A stretch of 64,000 bases of DNA from Pseudorasbora parva (Eukaryota > Chordata > Actinopteri > Cypriniformes > Gobionidae). The position numbers and the translations under genes are program-made. Shown one piece after another: positions 13,347 through 28,375 of this stretch (the first letter of the stretch is position 1; every line of letters begins with the position of its first letter). The stretch covers positions 4,664,464 to 4,728,463 of the forward strand of contig NC_090185.1 in NCBI RefSeq assembly GCF_024679245.1, read 5' to 3'. The notes below the pieces were generated by a model, which searched no databases, was not told the origin of the DNA, and saw nothing but the letters and a program-made list of their open reading frames with translations.

Positions 13347-13584
13347 AAATTGACTCGTTTTCCAGATCGATACTGTGGCTTCCCTAATTGGACGCTTTTT
13401 CTAAACTGAAACCAAATACCCACAACAGAGCAAAGCTGCCTCCCAAAAGCGCCTGCAGTAAAGCGTTTAGAGCGGCTGCTCGATTCACCGGAGGAAACAC
13501 TCGCCCCAGGAAAGACAGTCTGGCTCGGACACCACCAGCAATGTCAAACCGCTGCCAGAGCTATTTAAATGCCAAAGTCACCTG

Positions 13585-13587
<3 letters not shown>

Positions 13588-13677
<90 letters not shown>
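13588..13677. repeat. (TG)n microsatellite
   Basis: About 90 bp of uninterrupted TG. Flanking 13680-14298 holds no recognised gene. Confidence 0.98.
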
Positions 13678-13678
<1 letters not shown>

Positions 13679-14298
13679 AAAGTCATCCATGTGAGTTTCT
13701 CCCCCCCGTGATGAACAGCACCTCCTGCTGTCGCCTAACCTACAGACACCAGATATTCCTGTTATGATAGTAGCATGCAAATGGTGAAGATTAGAGTCGT
13801 TCATTTAATTAGAGTCAGCTTCCACATGAAAACCCCACGATAAAGGATTTTTAAGGCTGATTGGTGATTTAAAAATCTGATATTCCAAGATATATATATA
13901 TAACCTGACGTGGTCATACTCAGCTCTAGTCAGAATATGAGTCTGATGCGCCATTGATCTGTGATTATGGGGCGTGTCTCAACCCAACCAGGGAAGAACC
14001 CGATCGGACAGACCGACAACCAATCAGAGCAGCGGAGCGACGCATAACATATTTGTCAAATTTCAACAGAACTGTGTTGCCAAGTCCGCGTTTTTTCCCG
14101 CGAGTTGTTTTCCATGTCCGCGGGTTGAAGCGACCTCAATTATGTGACATATAGACCCAGGAATGCGAATTTTAGCAGACAACCTTGCCAAAATTACACA
14201 CATTTAACCCCCCAAACGCCATTTTTTCCGGAGAAAGTTAGTGTTGATCATCTGTCCATCATCGGCTAAAGCCCGCCCGTCCAGGCTAATATAAGTAA

Positions 14299-14432
14299 GG
14301 GATAATGTCCACCCAGCCGGTTGTTATCGCAGAATAAACCCCTCCAGAGTGATCAGGACCCCGATGCGAAGCGGAGCATCACTCTGAAGGGGTTTATTCT
14401 GCGATAACAACCGGCTGGGTGGACATTATCCC
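14299..14432. mobile_element. Long palindrome (MITE-like hairpin)
   Basis: Arms of 55 bp (14299-14353 and 14378-14432) are reverse complements with one mismatch and a 24-bp loop. The arm contains GTCCACCCAGCCGGTTG. A strong hairpin of this type is typical of a miniature inverted-repeat element. 'ttattacacg' just outside at about 14436 and 'cgtgtaatta' at 15069 may mark a larger enclosing element. Confidence 0.8.
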
Positions 14433-14594
14433 GCTTATTACACGCCTACTAGTCTCAAATAAATTAGACACAAAATATTGCCTTGAGATTAAATATTTTA
14501 TTAGCTCTTACGCAAAGCTTCCGCGAAGAAAAACAGTTCCAACCTGCTTTAAGCCTTTATCTATTGCTGCTAAATGTTGAAGATGAATGCTGAA

Positions 14595-14700
14595 AGGGTT
14601 AGTTCACCCAAAAATGAAACCAAGCCTATGATTTACTCACCCTCAAGTCATTATAGGTGTTTATGACATTCTTCTGTCAGACAAATACAATCAGAGTTAT
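14595..14700. mobile_element. One end of a TTAA-target repeat family
   Basis: 'aagggttagttcacccaaaa' is the terminal sequence of the complete elements at 43532-44121 and 59610-60108. No partner end is found nearby, so this copy is truncated or fused to other sequence. Confidence 0.65.
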
Positions 14701-15118
14701 ATTTAAAAAGTCCAGGCTAACGTTAATCCAGCAGTAATTGGAGCTGTTTCTGAAGTCCATAAAAAATGCAGCTGTCCGTCAAATAACGTGCTCCACACGG
14801 CTCCGATGGGTTAATAGAGCCTTCTGATTCCAATCGATGCGTTTGTGTCAGAAAAATATCCATATTTAAAACTTTATAAAGGAAAGCCGCCTTGAAGTCT
14901 TCCATTGTAACCCACGGCTGTTTAAGACACAAGATGGCGCCAGCGTTAAGCACAGAAGTAGAACCGGTCAAGATAACTCGTAGTACCCGGATGAGCGGGT
15001 GTTATCTGGAAATAACGTACCGCTGGAATGAGCGATTGACCAATCAGAATCAAGTATTTCACAGAGCCGTGTAATTAATATATATATGGTTTTGTATAAT
15101 TATATATATATACACATA

Positions 15119-15812
15119 CAGTTTTGGGGGTAACTCATTAAAAGTTAGTTGAGTTATGTAATCAGATTACTTTTTCAAGTAACTAGTAAAGTAATGCATT
15201 ACTTTTAAAATTTACAACAAAATATCCGAGTTACTTTTTCAAATAAGTAATGCAAGTTATTTTCCTTTCCCATTTATTGACTGACCGCTCTCTCTCGTCC
15301 CCATGCTGAGATAAATCATAAGTGTGGAGTCGTTGTGTGTAAACATGACGGTTATTGTAGTTCTAGCGTGCATTTACTAAATCTCTGCACAAAAAACACG
15401 ATTCAGTATTCCTTAAAATTAATAAAATCTGTGAAATGCAAAATCAGAACACTATGCAAACCTCCAATAATTAAACATGTTAAATAAATCAAATGTTTGT
15501 CTGCATTCACTCTCACTTTATTGACCGATGTATTGCTGCTGACCTTTAATGAGTCTGATTTTTTGTTTTAATTGGTGATGTTCGTGTTACCTGAGGATTA
15601 TTATCTACTTTTGGTGTGAAAGGGTCTTAACATTTGCTCAAGAATATAACTGTTATATAAAAAAACAAGCCCAGCCCAGGTGAAAAAAGTAACGCAAAAG
15701 TAATGTAACGCATTACTTTACTTAAAAAGTAACTAAGTAATGTAATTAGTTACTTTTTAAGGGAGTAATGCAATATTGTAATGGATTACTTGTCAAAGTA
15801 AATTTCCCCAAC
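15119..15812. mobile_element. Non-autonomous element with 'gtaatgcattac' subterminal repeats
   Basis: The left end 'gttttgggggtaac' and right end 'tttccccaac' are imperfectly complementary. Both flanks are full of 'agtaatgcattac' and 'aagtaac' words, as in common fish hAT-like non-autonomous elements. No clean target duplication is visible and no frame is coding. Confidence 0.55.
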
Positions 15813-15820
15813 AAATATAA

Positions 15821-15845
15821 GTGTGTGTGCGTGTGTGTGTGTGAG

Positions 15846-15892
<47 letters not shown>
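15821..15892. repeat. (TG)n microsatellite, interrupted
   Basis: TG repeat broken once by 'gagagag' at about 15843. The following 15893-16424 shows no gene. Confidence 0.95.
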
Positions 15893-15895
<3 letters not shown>

Positions 15896-16426
15896 AGCAG
15901 AAATGCGTAAAAAAAAACACATTTCCCTTACATTAGTTATTTGTAGTTATTTATGAACCTTCAGCCTCTCTAAAATAATACGATAATGCAGTTTAAAAAT
16001 AAACTTGTTTGTTTTATTGTCAGAACAGAGGAACATAAAAAAAATTAAAGTTCTGATAAATAAAATGTGTAAAAATACAAACTTAAAGTCCTTTGGACGA
16101 AAGCATAATAACAATAGTTATACTGATAGTTTGGAAAATGTCAATATCGGTCCGCCTATATATCGGTCAGGCTTTAAGCACATCTCCTCGCCCTCTTCAT
16201 TCAACCTTTAGTATTCCTCCATCTGCTTATTAGAAGCAATAAAAAAAGAAAAAAATGAATAAAATGTATGAATGTATGTTTTCTTTTAATTCACTTTTTG
16301 TCAAATGTGTTTAGGGTCGCTAGTAACCTGAGGAATGTAATAGTGTAAGTATTTTTTTTTTCTGCGCAACAATAATTAAATCTCTGTGGAAGCTTGTTCT
16401 GCCACGGATAAAAACTATTTAAAGGA

Positions 16427-19400
16427 TGATTCTGACTTTATATCACTCAATCCTGACTTTATATCTCTCAATTCTGACTTTATATCACTCAATCCTGACT
16501 TTATATCTCTCAATTCTGACTTTATATCTCACAATTCTGACTTTATATCACTCAATTCTGACTTTATATCTCTCAATTCTGACTTTATATCTCTCAATTC
16601 TGACTTTATATCTCTCAATTCTGACTTTATATCTCTCAATTCTGACTTTATATCTCTCAATTCTGACTTTATATCTCACAATTCTGACTTTATATCTCAC
16701 AATTCTGACTTTATATCTCTCAATTCTGACTTTATATCACTCAATCCTGACTTTATATCTCTCAATTCTGACTTTATATCTCACAATTCTGACTTTATAT
16801 CACTCAATTCTGACTTTATATCTCTCAATTCTGACTTTATATCTCTCAATTCTGACTTTATATCTCTCAATTCTGACTTTATATCTCTCAATTCTGACTT
16901 TATATCTCTCAATTCTGACTTTATATCTCACAATTCTGACTTTATATCTCTCAATTCTGACTTTATATCTCACAATTCTGACTTTATATCTCACAATTCT
17001 GACTTTATATCTCTCAATTCTGACTTTATATCTCACAATTCTGACTTTATATCTCACAATTCTGACTTTATATCTCTCAATTCTGACTTTATATCTCTCA
17101 ATTCTGACTTTATATCTCACAATTCTGACTTTATATCTCTCAATTCTGACTTTATATCTCACAATTCTGACTTTATATCTCTCGAATCTGACTTTATATC
17201 AAACAATTCTGACTTTATATCACTCGATTCTGACTTTATATCTCTCAATTCTGACTTTATATCAAACAATTCTGACTTTATATCTCTCGATTCTGACTTT
17301 ATATCAAACAATTCTGACTTTATATCACTCGATTCTGACTTTATATCTCTCAATTCTGACTTTATATCACTCAATCCTGACTTTATATCTCTCAATTCTG
17401 ACTTTATATCAAACAATTCTGACTTTATATCTCTCAATTCTGACTTTATATCTTTCAATTCTGACTTTATATCTTTCAATTCTGACTTTATATCACTCAA
17501 TTCTGACTTTATATCACTCAATTCTGACTTTATATCACTCAATTCTGACTTTATATCAAACAATTCTGACTTTATATCTCTCAATTCTGACTTTATATCA
17601 AACAATTCTGACTTTATATCTTTCAATTCTGACTTTATATCACTCAATTCTGACTTTATATCACTCAATTCTGACTTTATATCTTTCAATTCTGACTTTA
17701 TATCTCACAATTCTGACTTTATATCTCACAATTCTGACTTTATATCTCTTTTCAATTCTGACTTTATATCTCACAATTCTGACTTTATATCTTTCAATTC
17801 TGACTTTATATCTCTCAATTCTGACTTTATATCTCTCAATTCTGACTTTATATCATTCAATTCTGACTTTATATCACTCAATTCTGACTTTATATCTCTC
17901 AATTCTGACTTTATATCTCACAATTCTGACTTTATATCTCTCAATTCTGACTTTATATCTCTGTTCAATTCTGACTTTATATCACTCAATTCTGACTTTA
18001 TATCTCTCAATTCTGACTTTATATCTCCCAATTCTGACTTTATATCACTCAATTCTGACTTTATATCACTCAATTCTGACTTTATATCACTCAATTCTGA
18101 CTTTATATCAAACAATTCTGACTTTATATCACTCAATTCTGACTTTATATCAAACAATTCTGACTTTATATCAAACAATTCTGACTTTATATCTCACAAT
18201 TCTGACTTTATATCACTCAATTCTGACTTTATATCTCCCAATTCTGACTTTATATCTCCCAATTCTGACTTTATATCACTCAATTCTGACTTTATATCAC
18301 TCAATTCTGACTTTATATCTCACAATTCCGACTTTATATCACTCAATTCTGACTTTATATCAAACAATTCTGACTTTATATCTCCCAATTCTGACTTTAT
18401 ATCACTCAATTCTGACTTTATATCTCACAATTCTGACTTTATATCACTCAATTCTGACTTTATATCTCACAATTCTGACTTTATATCTCACAATTCTGAC
18501 TTTATATCAAACAATTCTGACTTTATATCACTCAATTCTGACTTTATATCAAACAATTCTGACTTTATATCACTCAATTCTGACTTTATATCACTCAATT
18601 CTGACTTTATATCAAACAATTCTGACTTTATATCACTCGATTCTGACTTTATATCTCACAATTCTGACTTTATTTCTCACAATTCTGACTTTATTTCTCA
18701 CAATTCTGACTTTATATCTCTCAATCTTGACTTTATATCACACAATTCTGACTTTATATCTCTCAATTCTGACTTTATATCTCACAATTCTGACTTTATA
18801 TCACTCGATTCTGACTTTATATCTCTCAATTCTGACTTTATATCACTCAATTCTGACTTTATATCACTCGATTCTGACTTTATATCACTCAATTCTGACT
18901 TTATATCACTCAATTCTGACTTTATATCACTCAATTCTGACTTTATATCACTCAATTCTGACTTTATATCTCACAATTCTGACTTTATTTCTCACAATTC
19001 TGACTTTATTTCTCACAATTCTGACTTTATATCACACAATTCTGACTTTTTTTCTCACAATTCTGACTTTATTTCTCACAATTCTGACTTTATATCACTC
19101 AATTCTGACTTTATATCTCACAATTCTGACTTTATATCTCACAATTCTGACTTTATATCAAACAATTCTGACTTTATATCACTCAATTCTGACTTTATAT
19201 CAAACAATTCTGACTTTATATCACTCAATTCTGACTTTATATCACTCAATTCTGACTTTATATCAAACAATTCTGACTTTATATCACTCGATTCTGACTT
19301 TATATCTCACAATTCTGACTTTATTTCTCACAATTCTGACTTTATTTCTCACAATTCTGACTTTATATCTCTCAATCCTGACTTTATATCACACAATTCT

Positions 19401-21284
19401 GACTTTATATCTCTCAATTCTGATTTTATATCTCACAATTCTGACTTTATATCACTCGATTCTGACTTTATATCTCTCAATTCTGACTTTATATCACTCA
19501 ATTCTGACTTTATATCACTCGATTCTGACTTTATATCACTCAATTCTGACTTTATATCACTCAATTCTGACTTTATATCACTCAATTCTGACTTTATATC
19601 ACTCAATTCTGACTTTATATCTCACAATTCTGACTTTATTTCTCACAATCCTGACTTTATATCTCACAATTCTGACTTTTTTTCTCACAATTCTGACTTT
19701 ATTTCTCACAATTCTGACTTTATATCACTCAATTCTGACTTTATATCTCACAATTCCGACTTTATATCAAACAATTCTGACTTTATATCAAACAATTCCG
19801 ACTTTATATCACTCAATTCTGACTTTATATCTCACGATTCCGACTTTATATCTCTCGATTCTGACTTTATATCAAACAATTCCGACTTTATATCTCTCAA
19901 TTCCGACTTTATATCTCTCGATTCTGACTTTATATCAAACAATTCCGACTTTATATCTCTCAATTCTGACTTTATATCTCACGATTCCGACTTTATATCT
20001 CACAATTCTGACTTTATATCTCACAATTCTGACTTTATATCTCTCAATTCTGACTTTATATCTCACAATTCTGACTTTATATCTCTCAATTCTGACTTTA
20101 TATCTCTCAATTCTGACTTTATATCTCTCAATTCTGACTTTATATCTCTCAATTCTGACTTTATATCTCTCAATTCTGACTTTATATCTCTCAATTCTGA
20201 CTTTATATCTCTCAATTCTGACTTTATATCTCTCAATTCTGACTTTATATCTCTCAATTCTGACTTTATATCTCACGATTCTGACTTTATATCTCACGAT
20301 TCTGACTTTATATCACTCAATTCTGACTTTATATCTCACAATTCTGACTTTATATCACTCAATTCTGACTTTATATCTCACGATTCCGACTTTATATCTC
20401 ACGATTCCGACTTTATATCTCACGATTCCGACTTTATATCACTCAATTCTGACTTTATATCTCTCAATTCTGACTTTATATCTCACGATTCCGACTTTAT
20501 ATCTCTCAATTCTGACTTTATATCTCACAATTCTGACTTTATATCTCACGATTCCGACTTTATATCTCACAATTCTGACTTTATATCTCACAATTCTGAC
20601 TTTATATCTCTCAATTCTGACTTTATATCTCACAATTCTGACTTTATATCTCTCAATTCTGACTTTATATCTCTCAATTCTGACTTTATATCTCTCAATT
20701 CTGACTTTATATCTCTCAATTCTGACTTTATATCTCTCAATTCTGACTTTATATCTCTCAATTCTGACTTTATATCTCACAATTCTGACTTTATATCTCA
20801 CAATTCTGACTTTATATCTCTCAATTCTGACTTTATATCTCACAATTCTGACTTTATATCTCTCAATTCTGACTTTATATCTCTCAATTCTGACTTTATA
20901 TCTCTCAATTCTGACTTTATATCTCTCAATTCTGACTTTATATCTCTCAATTCTGACTTTATATCTCTCAATTCTGACTTTATATCTCTCAATTCTGACT
21001 TTATATCTCACAATTCTGACTTTATATCTCACGATTCTGACTTTATATCACTCAATTCTGACTTTATATCTCACAATTCTGACTTTATATCACTCAATTC
21101 TGACTTTATATCTCACGATTCCGACTTTATATCTCACGATTCCGACTTTATATCTCACGATTCCGACTTTATATCACTCAATTCTGACTTTATATCTCAC
21201 AATTCTGACTTTATATCTCACAATTCCGACTTTATATCTCACAATTCTGACTTTATATCTCTCAATTCCGACTTTATATCTCAA
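16427..21284. repeat. 21-bp satellite array, about 231 units
   Basis: The consensus core is TTCTGACTTTATATC followed by a six-base variable part (mostly TCTCAA, TCACAA, ACTCAA or AAACAA). The period is 21 throughout; I noticed only two longer units (24 bp, near 17750 and 17963). As the period is a multiple of 3 and three frames per unit-set lack stops, the array gives very long open frames: plus-strand 16386-21404 (1672 codons, heptad SDFISLN) and 16426-21312 (heptad ILTLYLS), plus shorter minus-strand frames. Several stop-free frames on both strands is the signature of repeat-driven openness, not a gene. Higher-order copies are visible with shifts of 651 bp (31 units, 18670 against 19321) and 735 bp (35 units, 20371 against 21106). 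Confidence 0.97.
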
Positions 21285-21289
21285 GTCGC

Positions 21290-22546
<1,257 letters not shown>

Positions 22547-22629
22547 GCTTTCTGCTGTAAAGAATTCAAAAAATGGTAATAATGGTTTCCTTTCACATCA
22601 TGTGGATGTCCGGGTGTGTGTGTGTGTGT

Positions 22630-22912
22630 GTGTGTGGCTTACCTGAGGAACACATGGCCCCAGGATGCACTATGGGAAGAAGGCCAGCCGGCGGAGGCAG
22701 TGTGATGCTTTGGCCAATGTTCTGCTGGGAACCAAGTCCGATCCATGGAGGCCCCACCTCGCAACTTACAGGACTTAAAGGATCTGCTGCTAACATCTTG
22801 GTCCCAGATACCACAGCACACCTTCAGTGGTCTAGTGGAGTCCATGCCTCGACGGGTCAGCAAAAGGGAGACCAACACAACATTAGGTCTAATGTTATGG
22901 CTGATCAGTGTA
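22630..22912 (+). pseudogene. Internally deleted Tc1-like transposase fragment
   Basis: The plus strand gives a core-like piece (GRRPAGGGSVMLW, near 22674-22712). It then jumps to the C-terminal end, where 22745 onward reads MEAPPRNLQDLKDLL, then QIPQHTF and LVESMPRRV, the typical last block of a Tc1-like transposase. The region holding the second aspartate and the glutamate is missing, so this is a deletion derivative. 'aatgttatggctgatcagtgt' near 22890 probably belongs to its terminal repeat. Confidence 0.75.
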
Positions 22913-22959
22913 TTTATTTATTTATTTATTTGTTTGAGTGTTATGTTTAACCTGTAATT

Positions 22960-24800
22960 GTGAAGCGAACACTTTCTCCTGTTGAGCGTCTCACCGGAGC
23001 TCTAATGACTTCAGCCATTATTGGAGAAAAGACAAGCAGATTCGGCCTCATTAGTCAGCGTCCAGTTTGTTTTCCTAATGAGGGTTTTCTCTCGTTTGCC
23101 CTGAGGTGTTTGGTGACGTCGTGGGGTCAGACGACGACGGACGAAACACAGACCTTCATCTGTCAGGCCCTGACCTCAACACAACAGACGAACGCTCAGC
23201 GTCTACGACACAAACAAACCAAGCACAGATATTTAACAGAGTTTATAAAAGACAGAACGAGAGAGATTGGAGGTGCACTAATCCTATAATCTCTTACCCT
23301 GCTCATCTGTCCTCTTCTCTCTCACTGTTGACATCAAACGGCCGGCCCGGCTCATGAGTAAACAATGTTTGTTTACTCGCACGTTTTTTATTTATATTAT
23401 TATTAATGGCAGATGTTGGCACGCTGACCTTTGAACTTTCAGTAGCATCATGTCGTGGAGCATCGAAGAGCCCATTACAGAGCACTGATGTCTTCACGTC
23501 TGCGGGAAAACAGAAACGACACAGTTATTAATAACTGAAAATAAGATGGAAGTGTCAGAAAAAAACTAGTGTGTGTGTGTGTGTGTACACACACACACAC
23601 ACACACTAATCAGTGAATTGATCGATTCACTGATTCATAACCGTTTGAATCTTTATTTGAGGATCGAACACAAACGCGGAAGAGAAGACAATGCTGAATA
23701 AAGTCGTAGTTTTTGTTATTTTTGGACCCAAATGTATTTTGGATGCTTCAAGAGACTCTAATTAACCCACTGATGTCTCATATGGACTACTGTGATGATG
23801 TTTTTATTCCCTTTCTGGACATGGACAGTATAGTGTGCATACACTTTCATACGCTCTCGGACTAAATATAAAATATCTTAAACTGTGTGTGAAGATGAAC
23901 GGAGATCTTACGGGTGTGGAACGACATTAGGGTGAGGAGTTAATGACACACATTTCATTTTTGGGTGAACTAACTCTTTAACATGAACTAATAATGAACT
24001 GCACTTATAAAGCATTTATTTATCTTTGTTAATTTCAACATTTACTAATGTATTATTAAACAGCTGGATTTTTATTAACTAACGTTAACAAAGATTAACT
24101 AATGCCAAACAGAGGTGTTGTTCATGTTAATTAATACAACCTTATTGTAAAGTGTTACCGGTAAAATCAGATGTGATGCTGTGATCTTTCCTTTCCAGAG
24201 CAGAACATGTTAATAAAATGAAATGATTGGCTTCCTGTCGAGCTCAAAGGGAGACGGGTTTGTGAGCAACCGTCCTCGCTGAAGTCAATGCTGTGTTGGT
24301 TTGGCACATACCTCTGCATCTACAAATATACCACATTTAGTGGAACGGTGATGTATTTCCTTTCACCATAACACTCTTAACACTCATGAGAAGCGATCTC
24401 ACAGATGAGCGTGGCTTTACGGGACGACACGTCCACTTCCTCTTAAGCTCCGCGGGGAGAGAAAGCGAGCAGAGGTCGGCGTTTACCCGATAGATTCGTT
24501 ACTCTCTCCCGCGCGACGAATCCTAACGCCAAACGCGGCCAGTCAGCGGTAGTAAAGCTCAAATCAACAAGGAACCGTTTGTGAAAGGCGCCAAATTATA
24601 AATAATGGAGGAGCCGTGCTGGACAGGCGGGAAATAACCCAACAGTTAGCGCGTTCCCGATGAGCGTTGGCTATCTTGAAGGAATAGAAACAATGAGTCA
24701 TTATATTGTGTTTTGAAAGTGTTCTGTGCTTGCTGTGATGTCTTTCTTCACCAGATCGTCTTACCCCGTGTGTATGTTTAAAACTCATAAATACAGTCAT
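22960..24800. other. No gene; contains a one-ended TTAA-type element
   Basis: About 23800-23977 is the inverse of the left part of the element at 43532-44121, ending 'gggtgaactaactct' followed by TTAA. Its other end is not visible. The remainder shows no exon or named repeat apart from the palindrome at 23571. Confidence 0.5.
23571..23606. repeat. TG/CA palindrome
   Basis: A TG run turns at 'tgtaca' into an equal-length CA run, giving a perfect 36-bp self-complementary sequence. Confidence 0.9.
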
Positions 24801-24978
24801 CTGTACAGCAGAGACAGCGAAAACCCATTTGTCTGTGAATTCATAATACATGTTTCGTGGTAAAAAGCTATATATACACCAGCCGTTGGCATGATTCTGC
24901 CACTCTTCACGTATCATCTCTCGTCTTCTTCATAAATGTCTTTTGACTGCAGTTTATGGCCTGTTCACAGGCTCCTAA
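24801..24978. repeat. Left copy of the direct repeat flanking the second satellite
   Basis: It starts 'gtacagcagagacagcga' and ends 'ttcacaggctcctaa'. The segment at 28376-28544 starts and ends with the same words in the same orientation and matches through most of its length, with small indels around 24855-24935. Confidence 0.85.
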
Positions 24979-25029
24979 GTATACGGTGGCCCAGTAGTGT
25001 ACAACACAATGAAATTTAAAAAGCAAACA

Positions 25030-28000
25030 TAAGTTCACAACACAACAAAATCAAGTCACAAAACAACGAAATCAAGCCTCAAAACAACAAAATCAAGCCA
25101 CAACACAACAAAATCAAGCCACAGCACAACAAAATCAAGTCACAACACAACAAAATCAAGTCACAAAACAATGAAATCAAGCCACAACACAACGAAATCA
25201 AGCCACAGCACAACAAAATCAAGCCACAGCACAACAAAATCAAGTCACAACACAACAAAATCAAGCCACAGCACAACAAAATCAAGTCACAACACAACAA
25301 AATCAAGCCACAAAACAACAAAATCAAGCCACAAAACAACAAAATTTGAGTAACAACACAACAAATTCACGTCACAAAACAACAAAATCAAGCCACAAAA
25401 CAATGAAATCAAGCTACAACACAACAAAAATCAAGCCGCAGCACAACAAAATTAAGTCACAACAACAAAATCAAGCCACAACAACGAAATCAAGCCACAG
25501 CACAACAAAATCAAGTCACAACACAACAAAATCAAGTCACAACACAACAAAATCAAGCCACAAAACAAAATCAAGTCACAACACAACAAAATCAAGCCAC
25601 AAAACAACAAAATCAAGTCACAACACAACAAAATCAAGCCACAAAACAACAAAATCAAGTCACAACACAACAAAATCAAGCCACAGCACAACAAAATCAA
25701 GCCACAACAACAAAATCAAGCCACAACAACGAAATCAAGCCACAACACAACAAAATCAAGTCACAAAAACGAAATCAAGCCACAACACAACGAAATCAAG
25801 CCACAACAACGAAATCAAGCCACAACACAACGAAATCAAGCCACAACAACGAAATCAAGTCAAACAAAACGAAATCAAGCCACAACACAACCAAATCAAG
25901 TCACAACACAACAAAATCAAGCCACAACACAACAAAATCAAGCCACAACAAAATCAAGCCACAGCACAACAAAATCAAGTCACAACACAACGAAATCAAG
26001 CCACAATACAACAAAATCAAGTCGCAACAAAATCAAGCCACAACAACGAAATCAAGCCACAACACAACAAAATCAAGCTACAACACAACAAAATCAAGCC
26101 ACAGCACAACAAAATCAAGTCACAACACAACGAAATCAAGCCACAGCACAACAAAATCAAGCCACAGCACAACCAAATCAAGCCACAACACAACCAAATC
26201 AAGCCACAACACAACCAAATCAAGCCACAACACAACGAAATCAAGCCACTGCACAACAAAATCAAGCCACAACACAACGAAATCAAGCCACAACACAACT
26301 AAATCAAGCCACAACACAACCAAATCAAGCCACAGCACAACAAAATCAAGCCACAACACAACCAAATCAAGCCACAGCACAACAAAATCAAGTCACAACA
26401 CAACAAAATCAAGTCACAAAACAACAAAATCAAGCCACAACCCAACAAAATCAAGCCACAAAACAACAAAATCAAGCCACAAAACAACAAAATTTGAGTA
26501 ACAACACAACAAATTCACGCCACAAAACAACAAAATCAAGCCACAAAACAATGAAATCAAGCTACAACACAACAAAAATCAAGCCGCAGCACAACAAAAT
26601 TAAGTCACAACAACAAAATCAAGCCACAACAACGAAATCAAGCCACAGCACAACAAAATCAAGTCACAACACAACAAAATCAAGTCACAACACAACAAAA
26701 TCAAGCCACAAAACAAAATCAAGTCACAACACAACAAAATCAAGCCACAAAACAACAAAATCAAGTCACAACACAACAAAATCAAGCCACAAAACAACAA
26801 AATCAAGTCACAACACAACAAAATCAAGCCACAACACAACAAAATCAAGTCACAACACAACAAAATCAAGCCACAAAACAACAAAATTTGAGTAACAACA
26901 CAACAAATTCACGTCACAAAACAACAAAATCAAGCCACAAAACAATGAAATCAAGCTACAACACAACAAAAATCAAGCCGCAGCACAACAAAATTAAGTC
27001 ACAACAACAAAATCAAGCCACAACAACGAAATCAAGCCACAACACAACAAAATCAAGTCACAACAACAAAATCAAGCCACAACACAACGAAATCAAGCCA
27101 CAACAACGAAATCAAGCCACAACACAACGAAATCAAGCCACAACAACGAAATCAAGTCAAACAAAACGAAATCAAGCCACAACACAACCAAATCAAGTCA
27201 CAACACAACAAAATCAAGCCACAACACAACAAAATCAAGCCACAACAAAATCAAGCCACAGCACAACAAAATCAAGCCACAACAACGAAATCAAGCCACA
27301 ATACAACAAAATCAAGTCACAACAAAATCAAGCCACAACAACGAAATCAAGCCACAACACAACAAAATCAAGCTACAACACAACAAAATCAAGTCACAAC
27401 GAAATCAAGTCACAACACAACGAAATCAAGCCACAGCACAACAAAATCAAGCCACAGCACAACAAAATCAAGCCACAGCACAACAAAATCAAGCCACAGC
27501 ACAACAAAATCAAGTCACAACACAACGAAATCAAGCCACAGCACAACAAAATCAAGCTACAACACAACAAAATCAAGTCACAACGAAATCAAGTCACAAC
27601 ACAACGAAATCAAGCCACAACACAACAAAATCAAGTCACAACACAACGAAATCAAGCCACAACACAACAAAATCAAGCTACAACACAACAAAATCAAGTC
27701 ACAACGAAATCAAGCCACAGCACAACAAAATCAAGCCACAGCACAACAAAATCAAGCCACAGCACAACAAAATCAAGCCACAGCACAACAAAATCAAGTC
27801 ACAACACAACGAAATCAAGCCACAGCACAACAAAATCAAGCCACAACACAACCAAATCAAGCCACAACACAACCAAATCAAGCCACAACACAACCAAATC
27901 AAGCCACAACACAACGAAATCAAGCCACTGCACAACAAAATCAAGCCACAACACAACGAAATCAAGCCACAACACAACAAAATCAAGCCACAACACAACA

Positions 28001-28373
28001 AAATCAAGTCACAAAACAACAAAATCAAGCCACAACCCAACAAAATCAAGCCACAACACAACCAAATCAAGCCACAGCACAACAAAATCAAGCCACAACA
28101 CAACCAAATCAAGCCACAGCACAACAAAATCAAGCCACAACACAACCAAATCAAGCCACAGCACAACAAAATCAAGTCACAACACAACTAAATCAAGCCA
28201 CAACACAACCAAATCAAGCCACAGCACAACAAAATCAAGCCACAACACAACCAAATCAAGCCACAGCACAACAAAATCAAGTCACAACACAACAAAATCA
28301 AGCCACAACACAACCAAATCAAGCCACAACCCAACAAAATCAAGCCACAACACAACCAAATCAAGACATAACA
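25030..28373. repeat. Second 21-bp satellite array
   Basis: The unit is close to CACAACACAACAAAATCAAGC with variants AAAACA, AGCACA, CCAAAT and CGAAAT. Many units are shorter (for example 'cacaacaacaaaatc'), so the open frames switch (TTKSSHN heptads, then NQATTQQ and IKPQHNK). A larger block starting at the marker 'aaaatttgagtaac' recurs at 25341, 26489 and 26883, showing amplification of multi-unit blocks. The long frames 25346-26302 and 26888-28420 are repeat artefacts. Confidence 0.95.
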
Positions 28374-28375
28374 AC

